Positions 34,405-42,711 of a stretch of 64,000 nt of DNA are shown here, one piece after another. The position numbers and the translations under genes are program-made. The notes under the pieces were generated by a model. That model made no database searches. It was given only the letters and a program-made list of their open reading frames with translations, and was not told the DNA's origin. The DNA comes from Pedococcus sp031456495 (GTDB lineage Bacteria > Actinomycetota > Actinomycetes > Actinomycetales > Dermatophilaceae): the NCBI RefSeq assembly GCF_031456495.1, contig NZ_JAVDUW010000001.1, positions 372,001 through 436,000 of the forward strand. Reading direction: 5' to 3'. Each line of letters begins with the position of its first letter. Position 1 is the stretch's first letter.

Positions 34405-35168
34405 AGCTCGCGGGTGCGCGGCGTCGCGGCGAGCGCGGCCTGCTGGGCAGCGGTGAGCGCGGCGCACCCGGCAGTCGCCTTGTCCAAGAGCGCATCCAGC
34501 ATCGCGCGGTCGAAGGCACCGTTCTCGGCAGTGCCCTGCACCTCCACGAACCGGCCGTCGCCCGTCATGACGACGTTCATGTCGGTCTCGGCGGTCGAGT
34601 CCTCGGGGTAGTCGAGGTCGATCACCGGCTGCCCGTTGACGATCCCCACCGACACCGCCGCCACCGACCCGGTCAGCGGCTTCGCGTTCTTGGCGATGAG
34701 CCCCTTGGCCCGAGCGTCCTCGATCGCGTCCACGAGGGCGACGTAGGCGCCGGTGATCGACGCCGTGCGCGTCCCGCCGTCGGCCTGCAGCACGTCGCAG
34801 TCGAGCACGATCGTGTTCTCCCCCAGCGCCTTGGTGTCGATGATCGCGCGCAGCGACCGGCCGACCAGACGGCTGATCTCGTGGGTCCGCCCACCGACCT
34901 TGCCCTTGCGGGACTCGCGGTCCGAGCGGGTGTTGGTGGAGCGCGGCAGCATCTCGTACTCCGCCGTCACCCAACCGGTCCCCTTGCCCTTGAGCCAGCG
35001 CGGCACGCCCTCGGTGAAGGACGCCGCGCACAGCACGCGCGTGCGCCCGAACTCCACGAGCACGCTCCCCTCGGCGTGGTCGAGCCAGTTGCGGGTGATC
35101 CGCACCTCCCGGGTCTCGTCCGGGGTGCGCCCGTCGTGGCGGGCCTGCTGCGTGGTCGTGTCAGTCAC
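34401..35168 (-). CDS. rph: Ribonuclease PH
   Basis: A 255-residue phosphorolytic 3'-5' exoribonuclease that trims tRNA 3' ends. Family marks: VLCAASFTEGVP, GTGWVTAEYEMLPRSTNTR, LVGRSLRAIID, LDCDVLQADGGTRTASITGA and the catalytic-region ETDMNVVMTG. A TAGCCT hexamer 7 nt upstream of the chosen GTG suggests leaderless expression. It shares a short divergent region with endonuclease IV. Confidence 0.95.
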   Translation of the reverse strand: MTDTTTQQARHDGRTPDETREVRITRNWLDHAEGSVLVEFGRTRVLCAASFTEGVPRWLKGKGTGWVTAEYEMLPRSTNTRSDRESRKGKVGGRTHEISRLVGRSLRAIIDTKALGENTIVLDCDVLQADGGTRTASITGAYVALVDAIEDARAKGLIAKNAKPLTGSVAAVSVGIVNGQPVIDLDYPEDSTAETDMNVVMTGDGRFVEVQGTAENGAFDRAMLDALLDKATAGCAALTAAQQAALAATPRTREL

Positions 35169-35175
35169 ACGGCCA

Positions 35176-35207
35176 AGGCTAGCCGCGTCGGTGGGCCGCC
35201 CTAGGCT
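35176..35207. promoter_or_regulatory. Divergent leaderless -10 elements for rph and endonuclease IV
   Basis: TAGCCT on the minus strand (35176-35181) precedes the rph start, and TAGGCT on the plus strand (35202-35207) ends 6 nt before ATG at 35214. The starts are only 45 nt apart. Confidence 0.5.
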
Positions 35208-35213
35208 GGCCCC

Positions 35214-36017
35214 ATGGCAGCCACGACCGTCCGCATGGGAGCCCACGTCGACTCGACCGACCCGGTCGCCGCCGCCCAGGAGCGCGGTGCCGGGCTGAGC
35301 CAGTTCTTCCTCGGCAACCCGCAGAGCTACAAGGGACCGGTCGTGGAGTATGCCGGGGGCGCGGCTGCCCTGCGCGAGGCCGCCGAGGCGGCCGGCGTCG
35401 ACCTCTACGTCCACGCCCCCTACCTGATCAACGTCGCCTCGACCAACAACCGCATCCGCATCCCCAGCCGCAAGCTGCTGCAGCAGTTCATCGACGCGGC
35501 GGCCGAGGTCGGCGCCAAGGGCGTCATCGTCCACGGCGGCCACGTCGAGTCCGAGGCCGATGTCGAGAAGGGCTTCGACAACTGGCGCAAGGCCGTCGAC
35601 GCCACCGACCTCAAGGTGCCGCTCCTCCTCGAGAACACCGCCGGCGGCGACAACGCCATGGCGCGCACGCTCGAGCGCATCGCCCGCACCTGGGAGGCGA
35701 TCTCCGCGGCCGAGGGGTCCGAGAACGTCGGCTTCTGCCTCGACACCTGCCACGCGCATGCCGGCGGCATACCGCTGGCGACCGCCGCCGAGCAGGTCCG
35801 CGCGATCACCGGCCGCATCGACCTCGTGCACTGCAACGACAGCCGCGACGAGTTCGACTCCGGCGCCGACCGCCACACCAACCTCGGCGAGGGCCTCATC
35901 GACCCCGACGAGCTCGTGGCCGCCGTCCGCTCGGCCGGGTCACCCGTCGTCATCGAGACCCGCGGTGGCCTGGAGGGCCAGGTCGCCGACCTCGACTGGC
36001 TGCGCGAGCGCCTCTGA
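35214..36017 (+). CDS. nfo: Deoxyribonuclease IV (AP endonuclease, Nfo-type)
   Basis: A 267-residue TIM-barrel AP endonuclease. Metal ligands fit the family: GAHVD near the start, VHAPYLINVAS, VHGGHVES, LLENTAGGDN, LDTCHAHAGG, LVHCNDSRDEFDSGADRHTNLGEGLI and IETRG. It cleaves abasic sites in base-excision repair with three zinc ions. It starts with ATG without a Shine-Dalgarno site. Confidence 0.94.
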   Translation: MAATTVRMGAHVDSTDPVAAAQERGAGLSQFFLGNPQSYKGPVVEYAGGAAALREAAEAAGVDLYVHAPYLINVASTNNRIRIPSRKLLQQFIDAAAEVGAKGVIVHGGHVESEADVEKGFDNWRKAVDATDLKVPLLLENTAGGDNAMARTLERIARTWEAISAAEGSENVGFCLDTCHAHAGGIPLATAAEQVRAITGRIDLVHCNDSRDEFDSGADRHTNLGEGLIDPDELVAAVRSAGSPVVIETRGGLEGQVADLDWLRERL

Positions 36018-36042
36018 CCGACGTGGGCCGCTGACGCAAGCG

Positions 36043-36762
36043 TCAGTCCTGCGGCACCGTCTGCTTCGACAGGAAGCGGCGGATCTCCTCGCGGGCCGTG
36101 AGCCGGATCTCCGGCCCGTGCGTGAACGCCGCGGTCGTGTACTCCAGGTCGGCCAGCCGGTGCGCCGTCTGCTGGGTCAGGCGGAAGCTCGTGCAGAACG
36201 ACTTGATCGGCCACCGCAGCCCGCGCACGTTGAAGATCGAGTCACCCGTGATCAGCACCCCCGACGAGCGGTGCAGGTATGCCGCGTGGCCGGGTGAGTG
36301 CCCCGGCGTGTGCACCACCTCGAGACCACCGGCGACGGGGACGACGTCTCCGTCGGTGAAGGTCTCGCCGACGCGCACGGCGTCGAACTTCCCTCCGCCG
36401 AGACGGTTCATCAGGCGGCCGAGCGCGATGCGCGGGTCGCGCTGCGGCGACTTCCCGGCGCGGGCGTACATGGCGTCGTCCTCGTGGATCCCGAAGTCCA
36501 GCCCGGTCGCCTCTGCCACGTGGGCCGCCCCGCCGGCGTGGTCGGGGTGGGCATGTGTCAGCAGCAGCCGGGTCACGTCCGAGGGGCCGGAACCGATCGA
36601 GGTGAGCGCGGCGAGCACCTTCGGGCCGGACTGCTTGACGCCCATGTCGACGAGCGTCACCTGGCCGTCGTCGTCGCGCAGGATGAAGCCGTTCACGTAG
36701 TCCCCGACGAGGGGGATGCGCCACACACCGGGCGCGAGCTGGACGGTCGCCGACTTCGCCAT
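36043..36762 (-). CDS. Metallo-beta-lactamase-fold hydrolase
   Basis: A 239-residue MBL-fold protein with LLTHAHPDHAGGA (residues near 75), HTPGHSPGHAAY and GDSIFNVRGL, the metal-binding set for a binuclear enzyme. The layout resembles glyoxalase II-like or quorum-lactonase-like hydrolases; substrate unknown. A TACGCT hexamer lies 6 nt before ATG. It converges with the endonuclease IV gene. Confidence 0.88.
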   Translation of the reverse strand: MAKSATVQLAPGVWRIPLVGDYVNGFILRDDDGQVTLVDMGVKQSGPKVLAALTSIGSGPSDVTRLLLTHAHPDHAGGAAHVAEATGLDFGIHEDDAMYARAGKSPQRDPRIALGRLMNRLGGGKFDAVRVGETFTDGDVVPVAGGLEVVHTPGHSPGHAAYLHRSSGVLITGDSIFNVRGLRWPIKSFCTSFRLTQQTAHRLADLEYTTAAFTHGPEIRLTAREEIRRFLSKQTVPQD

Positions 36763-36776
36763 GCCCGCAGCGTAGG

Positions 36777-37271
36777 TCAGTCGGCCAGGTCGGGCGGCCA
36801 GACGACCCGGAACCGCTCGAAGCAGACCTCGAGGTCGTCGGAGAACTCGATCACGATCCGCTCGCACTCCCGCCGGAAGAACCTGCGGTGCCCGTCCAGC
36901 CAGGTCTCCAGCGTCCGGTCGTACTCGCCCTCGTCCCAGGCGAACTGTTCGTCCACGCTGTGCAGCGGTCCGACCCTCAGCTCGGTGGCCCGCAGGACGG
37001 CCCGCGGCTGCCCGGACCCGTCGCAGGCGACCCAGTGCGAGCCGATGCGCGGCAGCGGCTCGCCGTCCGCGGCATACCCGGCCACCAGGCCGGCCGTCGC
37101 GCGCTTGGGACCGTCGACGACGAAGGCGATGAGCTCGTCCGCCAGCTCGGGGCTGTCCCCGAAGCAGGCGACGACGACGTCGTCCTCCGGCGGCAGGCCG
37201 GGGGTCGCGTCGCGGTATGCCGCGAACATCGCCGCACCGACGGCACGGTCGATCGGCACGGGCCCGCTCAT
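36777..37271 (-). CDS. ASCH domain protein
   Basis: A 164-residue protein of the ASCH family: FGDSPELADELIAFVVDGPKRATAGL, PRIGSHWVACDGSG and WDEGEYDRTLETWLDGHRRFF. ASCH domains resemble RNA-binding PUA folds, and some cleave N4-acetylcytidine or act in RNA metabolism. The role here is unknown. Leaderless TAGGGT lies 7 nt before ATG at 37271. Confidence 0.85.
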   Translation of the reverse strand: MSGPVPIDRAVGAAMFAAYRDATPGLPPEDDVVVACFGDSPELADELIAFVVDGPKRATAGLVAGYAADGEPLPRIGSHWVACDGSGQPRAVLRATELRVGPLHSVDEQFAWDEGEYDRTLETWLDGHRRFFRRECERIVIEFSDDLEVCFERFRVVWPPDLAD

Positions 37272-37305
37272 GCCCGCCACCCTAGGCGCCGGCTGCGGTC
37301 CGAGC

Positions 37306-38073
37306 TCAGATCTCCCAGACGGCGCCGGAGGTGGCGACCTCGAGCGGGCCGTCCCACACCGCCGCCGCCTGCGCGCGGCATACCTCCGGGTCGTTCCAGG
37401 CGGGGATGTGCGTGAGCACCAGCCGCTTCACCCCGCCGGCCTCGACCGCGGCGGCGGCGGCCCGGCTGCCGGACAGGTGGATCCCGGTGGCGGTGTCGCG
37501 GTCGTCGACGAAGGCGCTGTCGGTGAGGGCCAGGTGGGCGCCGGTCAGCAGCGGCGTGAGCGCGTCGCAGGAGTCGGTGTCGCCGGTGTAGGCCAGGACG
37601 GCGCCGTCGGCCTCGACCCGGAAGCCGTAGGCCTCGACCGGGTGGTGCACCCGGTGGGAGGTGACGGTGAAGGGCCCGACCGTGGTGACGAGCGTGTCCG
37701 CCAGCTCGTGCACGGCGAACTCGGCCGTCATGCCGCCGTACTCGAGGCCGTGGTACATCAGCGCGAACCGCTCCCCCGCCCCGGTCGGCGCGTGGATGGG
37801 CAGCTGCCCCGGCACCGGCCCGGACGGGCGGTACTTGCGGGTGACGTAGAGGCCGGTGACGTCGACGCAGTGGTCGGGGTGCAGGTGGCTGATGAAGACC
37901 GCGTCGAGCTCGGCCGGGTCGACGTGGCGCTGGAGGTGCCCGAGCGCGCCGTTGCCGAGGTCGAGGACGATCGACCAGGTCCGGCCCTCGTGCTCGGCCT
38001 GGACGAGGTAGGAGGACGCGGGCGAGTCGGGGCCGGCGAAGGAGCCGGAGCAGCCGACGACGGTGAGCCTCAC
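37306..38073 (-). CDS. MBL-fold hydrolase (RNase Z/phosphodiesterase-like)
   Basis: A 255-residue protein with the RNase Z-like MBL pattern: MRLTVVGCSGSFAGPDSPASS, ISHLHPDHCVDVTG, YTGDTDSCDAL and a late LTHIPAW. The conserved position after murI in actinobacteria supports a housekeeping role such as phosphodiester hydrolysis, though it lacks the exosite typical of tRNase Z. The start overlaps the murI stop by 4 nt. Confidence 0.88.
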   Translation of the reverse strand: MRLTVVGCSGSFAGPDSPASSYLVQAEHEGRTWSIVLDLGNGALGHLQRHVDPAELDAVFISHLHPDHCVDVTGLYVTRKYRPSGPVPGQLPIHAPTGAGERFALMYHGLEYGGMTAEFAVHELADTLVTTVGPFTVTSHRVHHPVEAYGFRVEADGAVLAYTGDTDSCDALTPLLTGAHLALTDSAFVDDRDTATGIHLSGSRAAAAAVEAGGVKRLVLTHIPAWNDPEVCRAQAAAVWDGPLEVATSGAVWEI

Positions 38074-38894
38074 GAACCCACCACCGCGGAGTGGCGGACG
38101 ACGGAGCCGCCGTAGACGTCGCCGACCTCCGGCCCGAGGAACCGGCGCGCGAGCACGCGGAACTCCTCGGCGTCGCCGGTGGTGGTGAAGCCGTGGCTCG
38201 GCGGCGGCAGGTCGGCCGGCCGCAGCGCGTCACGGTCGGCGAGCACCCGGTAGACGTCCTTGGCGGTCTCGTCGGCGGACGACACGAGGGTGACGCCGTC
38301 GCCCATGACATAGGAGATCGCACCCGTCAGCAGCGGGTAGTGCGTGCAGCCGAGGACCAGGGTGTCGACGTCGCGCTCGACCAGCGGGGCGAGGTACTCG
38401 CGCGCGGTCTCGAGCACCTCGGGGCCGCTGGTCACCCCGGCCTCGACGAACTCGACGAACCGGGGGCAGGCCACACTCGTCACGTCGAGGTGCGGGGCGG
38501 CGGCGAAGGCGTCGAGGTAGGCGCCGGACTGGTGCGTGCCCTTGGTCGAGATGACGCCGACCCGGTGGTTGCGCGTGGCCCGGGCGGCGCGGCGCACGGC
38601 GGGCCGGATCACCTCGACGACGGGGACGTCGTACCGCTCGCGGGCGTCGTGCAGGACGGCGGCGCTGGCGGTGTTGCACGCGATGACGAGGACCTTCACG
38701 CCGTGGTCGACGAGGCGGTCGAGGCACTCGAGCGCGTACCCGCGGGTCTCGGCGATGGGCCGCGGGCCGTACGGGGCGCGGGCGGTGTCGCCGAAGTAGG
38801 CAACGGTCTCGTGCGGCAGCTGGTCGAGCACGGCTCGGGCGACGGTCAGCCCGCCGTAGCCCGAGTCGAAGATCCCGATGGGTGCATCAGCCAC
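38070..38894 (-). CDS. murI: Glutamate racemase
   Basis: A 274-residue enzyme converting L- to D-glutamate for peptidoglycan. The catalytic cysteines lie in VIACNTASA (about 73) and LGCTHYPLL (about 183), with IGIFDSGYGGLTVAR at the N-terminus. It starts with GTG, preceded by TAGCCT at 6 nt. It is the first gene of the unit leading into the MBL-fold gene. Confidence 0.96.
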   Translation of the reverse strand: MADAPIGIFDSGYGGLTVARAVLDQLPHETVAYFGDTARAPYGPRPIAETRGYALECLDRLVDHGVKVLVIACNTASAAVLHDARERYDVPVVEVIRPAVRRAARATRNHRVGVISTKGTHQSGAYLDAFAAAPHLDVTSVACPRFVEFVEAGVTSGPEVLETAREYLAPLVERDVDTLVLGCTHYPLLTGAISYVMGDGVTLVSSADETAKDVYRVLADRDALRPADLPPPSHGFTTTGDAEEFRVLARRFLGPEVGDVYGGSVVRHSAVVGS

Positions 38895-38900
38895 GGGTCA

Positions 38901-38906
38901 AGGCTA
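38901..38906 (-). promoter_or_regulatory. Leaderless -10 element (TAGCCT) for murI
   Basis: TAGCCT on the minus strand ends 6 nt before GTG at 38894. Confidence 0.5.
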
Positions 38907-38969
38907 GGGCTGCGGTGCGCGTGGCCCGGCATCGACGCCCCGTCTGCTTGCTCACACGTGCCTGTGGCG

Positions 38970-39638
38970 TCAGGGGGTCAGTGCGTGCGCGAGCGTCTCC
39001 TGCAGCCAGGTGAGGAAGTCGTAGACCGCGAGCGCGTACACCGCCGGGTCGTCGTTCGGCAGGCTGCGCGCCTTCTCCTCGAGCAGCTCGAAGTCCTCGT
39101 CGGCCCGCAGCCCCAGCCGCTCCCCCAGCACCAGCCGGACGTCGGTGAGGGCGACGAGCAGGGCCAGCGCCTCCTGCTGGTCGAGGCTGATCTTCTGGTC
39201 CTGCAGCCCGGACAGCGCGGCGATCGCGGTCGACAGGTTCGCGGCCTTGCGCGAGCGCAGGCCGTCCTCGGTCAGGCGCCGGAACTCCGCGGCCACCTGC
39301 TCGTCCTGCCGGTTCGCGGTCGGGAAGATCCGGTCCAGGGCGGGGTCGCGCGGCTGCGGGACCGACCCGCCGAGCTCGGGCACCTGGTCCTCGGCGGACA
39401 GTGAGACGCCCATGCCTATGCCGCCGAGCCCAGCCACGATCTGGTCGAACTCGTCCGGCCCGTCGGCGCCCCGGGCGCTGTCATCGGAACCCCCTGCGCC
39501 CAGACCGGCCGGCGGGTCGGCCTGCTCCGGCGCGATCAGCTCGAGCACCTGCTCCATCAGCCCGACGACCAGCCCGCGCTCGACGGCGTCGAGCTTCGCG
39601 GCATACCGGCCGTCACGGCGCTTGAAACCCCGGGCCAC
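38970..39638 (-). CDS. DUF2017 family protein
   Basis: A 222-residue protein with the DUF2017 pattern: MARGFKRRDGRYAAKLDAVE at the start, an acidic disordered middle, then LTEDGLRSRKAANL and YDFLTWLQETL. It regularly sits after clpS in actinobacteria and may assist the Clp system, but no activity is proven. Its GTG start directly follows the clpS stop. Confidence 0.88.
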   Translation of the reverse strand: MARGFKRRDGRYAAKLDAVERGLVVGLMEQVLELIAPEQADPPAGLGAGGSDDSARGADGPDEFDQIVAGLGGIGMGVSLSAEDQVPELGGSVPQPRDPALDRIFPTANRQDEQVAAEFRRLTEDGLRSRKAANLSTAIAALSGLQDQKISLDQQEALALLVALTDVRLVLGERLGLRADEDFELLEEKARSLPNDDPAVYALAVYDFLTWLQETLAHALTP

Positions 39639-39929
39639 TCAGGAGTCCTTCTGGAAGGTGGCCCACAGCCCGTAGCCCTGCAGCGCCTCGGTGTCGGTCT
39701 CCATCTTCTCGCGCGACCCGGTGGACACGACCGCCCGGCCCTTGACGTGCACGTCCATCATCAGCCGCTCGGCCTTGGCCTTGGGGTAGCCGAAGTAGGA
39801 CTGGAAGACGAACGTCACGTACGACATGAGGTTCACCGGGTCGTTCCACACCAGGGTGATCCAGGGGACGTCGACCTCGGCCACCTCGTCGGTCGAGGCG
39901 CTCTGCTGCTCGACGGGGGCGATGGACAC
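39639..39929 (-). CDS. clpS: ATP-dependent Clp protease adaptor ClpS
   Basis: A 96-residue adaptor that binds N-degron substrates and hands them to ClpC/ClpA-ClpP. The substrate pocket signature WNDPVNLMSYVTFVFQSYFG and the conserved DVHVKGRAVVSTGSREKME are present. It is followed without gap by DUF2017 and is divergent from pncB with only 22 nt between starts. Confidence 0.95.
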   Translation of the reverse strand: MSIAPVEQQSASTDEVAEVDVPWITLVWNDPVNLMSYVTFVFQSYFGYPKAKAERLMMDVHVKGRAVVSTGSREKMETDTEALQGYGLWATFQKDS

Positions 39930-39935
39930 GGCACC

Positions 39936-39945
39936 ACCATAGGCT
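39936..39945. promoter_or_regulatory. Overlapping divergent leaderless -10 elements of clpS and pncB
   Basis: TATGGT on the minus strand (39936-39941) lies 6 nt before the clpS GTG, and TAGGCT on the plus strand (39940-39945) lies 6 nt before the pncB GTG. The two hexamers share two base pairs, so polymerase cannot occupy both at once. Confidence 0.6.
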
Positions 39946-39951
39946 GCCGGA

Positions 39952-41277
39952 GTGACCTCCCGAACACCCGGCAGCGCACCGGCTCCCCGCCCCAGCAGCG
40001 CCCTGCTCACGGACCACTACGAGCTCACGATGGTCGAGGCCGCCCTCCGCTCCGGCGCGGCCTCACGGCGGTGCGTGTTCGAGGTCTTCGCGCGCCGCCT
40101 GCCCGACGGCCGCCGCTACGGCGTCGTCGCCGGGACCGGACGGCTGCTCGAGGCGATCGAGGCCTTCCGGTTCGGGGACGCGGAGCTCGAGTGGCTGCGC
40201 GACGTCGTCGACGCGGACACCCTCGCCTTCCTCGCGGACTTCCGCTTCGACGGCGACGTGTGGGGGTATGCCGAGGGCGAGTGCTACTTCCCCGGCTCCC
40301 CGGTGCTCGTGGTCGAGGCGGACTTCGCGCACGCCGTGGTGCTCGAGACCGTCGTGCTGAGCATCCTCAACCACGACAGCGCGGTCGCCTCGGCCGCCTC
40401 GCGGATGACGGCCGCGGCTGGAGAACGGCCCTGCATCGAGATGGGGTCGCGGCGCACCCACGAGGAGGCGGCGGTCGCCGCCGCGCGCGCGGCATACGTC
40501 GCCGGCTTCGCCTCCACCTCGAACCTGGAGGCGGGCCGGCGGTACGGCGTCCCGACGGGCGGCACCGCCGCGCACGCGTTCACGCTGCTGCACGACGACG
40601 AGCGGGCCGCGTTCGCTGCGCAGATCGCCTCCCTCGGGAAGGGCACCACGCTGCTCGTCGACACCTACGACGTCACACGCGCCGTGGAGACCGCGGTCGA
40701 GCTGGCCGGCCCGGGCCTCGGTGCCGTGCGGATCGACTCGGGCGACCTGCTCGCGCAGGCCCGCGAGGTGCGCGCCCAGCTCGACCGGCTCGGCGCCACC
40801 GACACGCAGGTCGTCGTCACCTCGGACCTCGACGAGTACGCCATCGCGTCGCTGGCCGCGGCGCCGGTCGACCGGTACGGCGTCGGCACCTCGCTCGTCA
40901 CCGGGTCCGGGGCGCCCACCGCCGGGATGGTCTACAAGCTCGTCGCCCGCGAGGACTCCAGCGGGGAGCTCGTCGGGGTCGCCAAGAAGAGCAAGGACAA
41001 GGCCTCGGTGGCCGGCCGCAAGTACGCCCTGCGCCGCCGGAACCCGCGGGGCGTCGCCGAGGCCGAGGTGATCGGGATCGGCGATCGCCCGGCCGACGAC
41101 GGCGACGACCGCGAGCTGCTGGTCCCGCTCATGCGCCGCGGCGAGGTCGTCGACGGTCCGCACTCCGGCCTCGATGCGGCGCGCGCCCGGCACCGGGAGT
41201 CCCGGGCCGAGCTCCCGCCCGCAGCCCTGAGGCTGCAGCGGGGAGAGCCCGCCATCCCGACCGTGTACGAGGACTGA
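39952..41277 (+). CDS. pncB: Nicotinate phosphoribosyltransferase
   Basis: A 441-residue enzyme making nicotinate mononucleotide from nicotinate and PRPP in NAD salvage. Family marks: LLTDHYELTMVEAALRSG, RRTHEEAAVAAARAAYVAGFASTSN, GTAAHAF, VDTYD and the phosphate-binding VRIDSGDL. The C-terminal 60 residues have extra acidic and RHRESRAELP segments typical of actinobacterial members. It may be co-transcribed with kynU and pncA downstream despite a repeat-filled 165-nt gap. Confidence 0.95.
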   Translation: MTSRTPGSAPAPRPSSALLTDHYELTMVEAALRSGAASRRCVFEVFARRLPDGRRYGVVAGTGRLLEAIEAFRFGDAELEWLRDVVDADTLAFLADFRFDGDVWGYAEGECYFPGSPVLVVEADFAHAVVLETVVLSILNHDSAVASAASRMTAAAGERPCIEMGSRRTHEEAAVAAARAAYVAGFASTSNLEAGRRYGVPTGGTAAHAFTLLHDDERAAFAAQIASLGKGTTLLVDTYDVTRAVETAVELAGPGLGAVRIDSGDLLAQAREVRAQLDRLGATDTQVVVTSDLDEYAIASLAAAPVDRYGVGTSLVTGSGAPTAGMVYKLVAREDSSGELVGVAKKSKDKASVAGRKYALRRRNPRGVAEAEVIGIGDRPADDGDDRELLVPLMRRGEVVDGPHSGLDAARARHRESRAELPPAALRLQRGEPAIPTVYED

Positions 41278-41290
41278 CCGCAGGGGGGTC

Positions 41291-41415
41291 CGCCCGCCCG
41301 GGCAGGCCTTCCCGCCGGGCGGTCCGGGCAGGCCTTCCCGCCGGGCGGTCGGGACGCCTCCCCGCCGGGCGGTCCGGACGCCTCCCCGCCGGGCGGTCCG
41401 GACGCCTCCCCGCCG
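41291..41415. repeat. Short tandem repeats between pncB and kynU
   Basis: About four and a half copies of a 24-26-bp GC-rich unit, each containing CCCGCCGGGCGG, which can fold back on itself. The last three copies are almost identical. The array occupies nearly the whole gap and ends about 15 nt before the kynU -10 hexamer. It may act as an attenuating or terminating structure. Confidence 0.85.
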
Positions 41416-41430
41416 TTGCACCGCCGTCCG

Positions 41431-41436
41431 TAGGAT
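41431..41436 (+). promoter_or_regulatory. Leaderless -10 element (TAGGAT) for kynU
   Basis: TAGGAT ends 6 nt before ATG at 41443. Confidence 0.55.
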
Positions 41437-41442
41437 GCGGTC

Positions 41443-42702
41443 ATGACCGCCCAGGACGCTCCCGCCGACTTCCGCGCCGAGGCCGCCGAGCTCGACGCCC
41501 GCGACCCGCTCGCCGGCTTCCGTGACCGGTTCCTCACCCCCGAGGGCAGCGACCTGGTCGCGTACTTCGACGGCAACTCCCTCGGCCGCCCGGTCGCGGA
41601 CGTGGCGAGGCGGCTGACCGAGTTCGTCGCGGGCCCGTGGGGCAACCGGCTCATCCGGTCCTGGGACGAGCGCTGGCTCGACTGGCCGATGGAGGTCGGC
41701 AACCGGCTCGGCCGGCTGTGCCTCGGTGCCGGTCCCGGCCAGGTGTTCGTCGGCGACTCCACCACCGTGCTGCTCTACAAGCTCTGCCGCGCCGCCGTCG
41801 ACGCCATGGCCGCGCAGGGACGCACCGAGGTCGTCCTCGACACCGACAACTTCCCCACCGACCGCTACGTCCTCGAGGGCATCGCCGCCGAGCGGGGCCT
41901 GACCCTGCGGTGGATCGAGACCGACCCGTCCGCCGGGGTGACCCTCGAGCAGGTGCGCGAGGTCGTCGGCCCGCAGACCGGCCTGGCCGTCTTCAGCCAC
42001 GTGGCCTACCGGTCGGGCCACATCGCCGACGGCCCCGGCATCACCGAGGCCGTCCACGAGGCCGGCGGTGTCGTGCTGTGGGACCTCAGCCACACGGTCG
42101 GGTCGGTGCCGGCGGAGCTCGACGCGTGGGGTGCGGACCTCGCGGTCGGCTGCTCCTACAAGTACCTCAACGGCGGCCCGGGTGCGCCCGCGTGGGCGTA
42201 CGTCGCGACCCGCCACCAGGACGCGCTCCAGCAGCCGATCTGGGGCTGGCTCGGACGGCGCGACGCCTTCGACATGGGGCCGGGGTACGAGCCCGCGGCC
42301 GGGCTGCGGTCCTTCGTCTCCGGGACCCCGCCGATCCTCGCGATGGTCCCGCTCGACACGACGCTGGACCTCATCGAGGAGGCCGGGATGGCCGCGATCC
42401 GCGCCAAGTCGGTGGAGCTGACCGAGTTCGCGCTGCGCATCGCCGACGCCGAGCTCGCCCCGCTCGGGGTCGAGGTGACCAGCCCGCGCAACCCCGACCT
42501 GCGCGGCGGACACGTCACCCTGCGGCGCCGCGGCTTCCGGGCCGTCACCGCGACGCTGTGGGAGGAGGGCGTCATCCCCGACTACCGCGACCCCGACGGC
42601 ATCCGGATCGGCCTGTCGCCCCTGTCGACCAGCTTCGCCGAGGTCGTCGACGGCATGTCCGCGCTGCGCGACACCGTCGAGCGGATCGACGCCTTCCAGT
42701 AG
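41443..42702 (+). CDS. kynU: Kynureninase
   Basis: A 419-residue PLP enzyme cleaving kynurenine to anthranilate and alanine. The PLP lysine is about residue 240 in the GCSYKYLNGGPGAPAW motif; WDLSHTVGSVP and the N-terminal YFDGNSLGRP are also typical. It lies between pncB and pncA. No tryptophan dioxygenase or kynurenine formamidase is in the window, so it could serve tryptophan catabolism elsewhere in the genome. Confidence 0.95.
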   Translation: MTAQDAPADFRAEAAELDARDPLAGFRDRFLTPEGSDLVAYFDGNSLGRPVADVARRLTEFVAGPWGNRLIRSWDERWLDWPMEVGNRLGRLCLGAGPGQVFVGDSTTVLLYKLCRAAVDAMAAQGRTEVVLDTDNFPTDRYVLEGIAAERGLTLRWIETDPSAGVTLEQVREVVGPQTGLAVFSHVAYRSGHIADGPGITEAVHEAGGVVLWDLSHTVGSVPAELDAWGADLAVGCSYKYLNGGPGAPAWAYVATRHQDALQQPIWGWLGRRDAFDMGPGYEPAAGLRSFVSGTPPILAMVPLDTTLDLIEEAGMAAIRAKSVELTEFALRIADAELAPLGVEVTSPRNPDLRGGHVTLRRRGFRAVTATLWEEGVIPDYRDPDGIRIGLSPLSTSFAEVVDGMSALRDTVERIDAFQ

Positions 42703-42711
42703 CGTCGCGCC

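Noticed and set aside
36031..36046. Inverted repeat CTGACGC-AA-GCGTCAG between endonuclease IV and MBL-fold genes
   Set aside because: The stem is short with a 2-nt loop and includes the MBL stop codon; too weak to call a terminator or operator.
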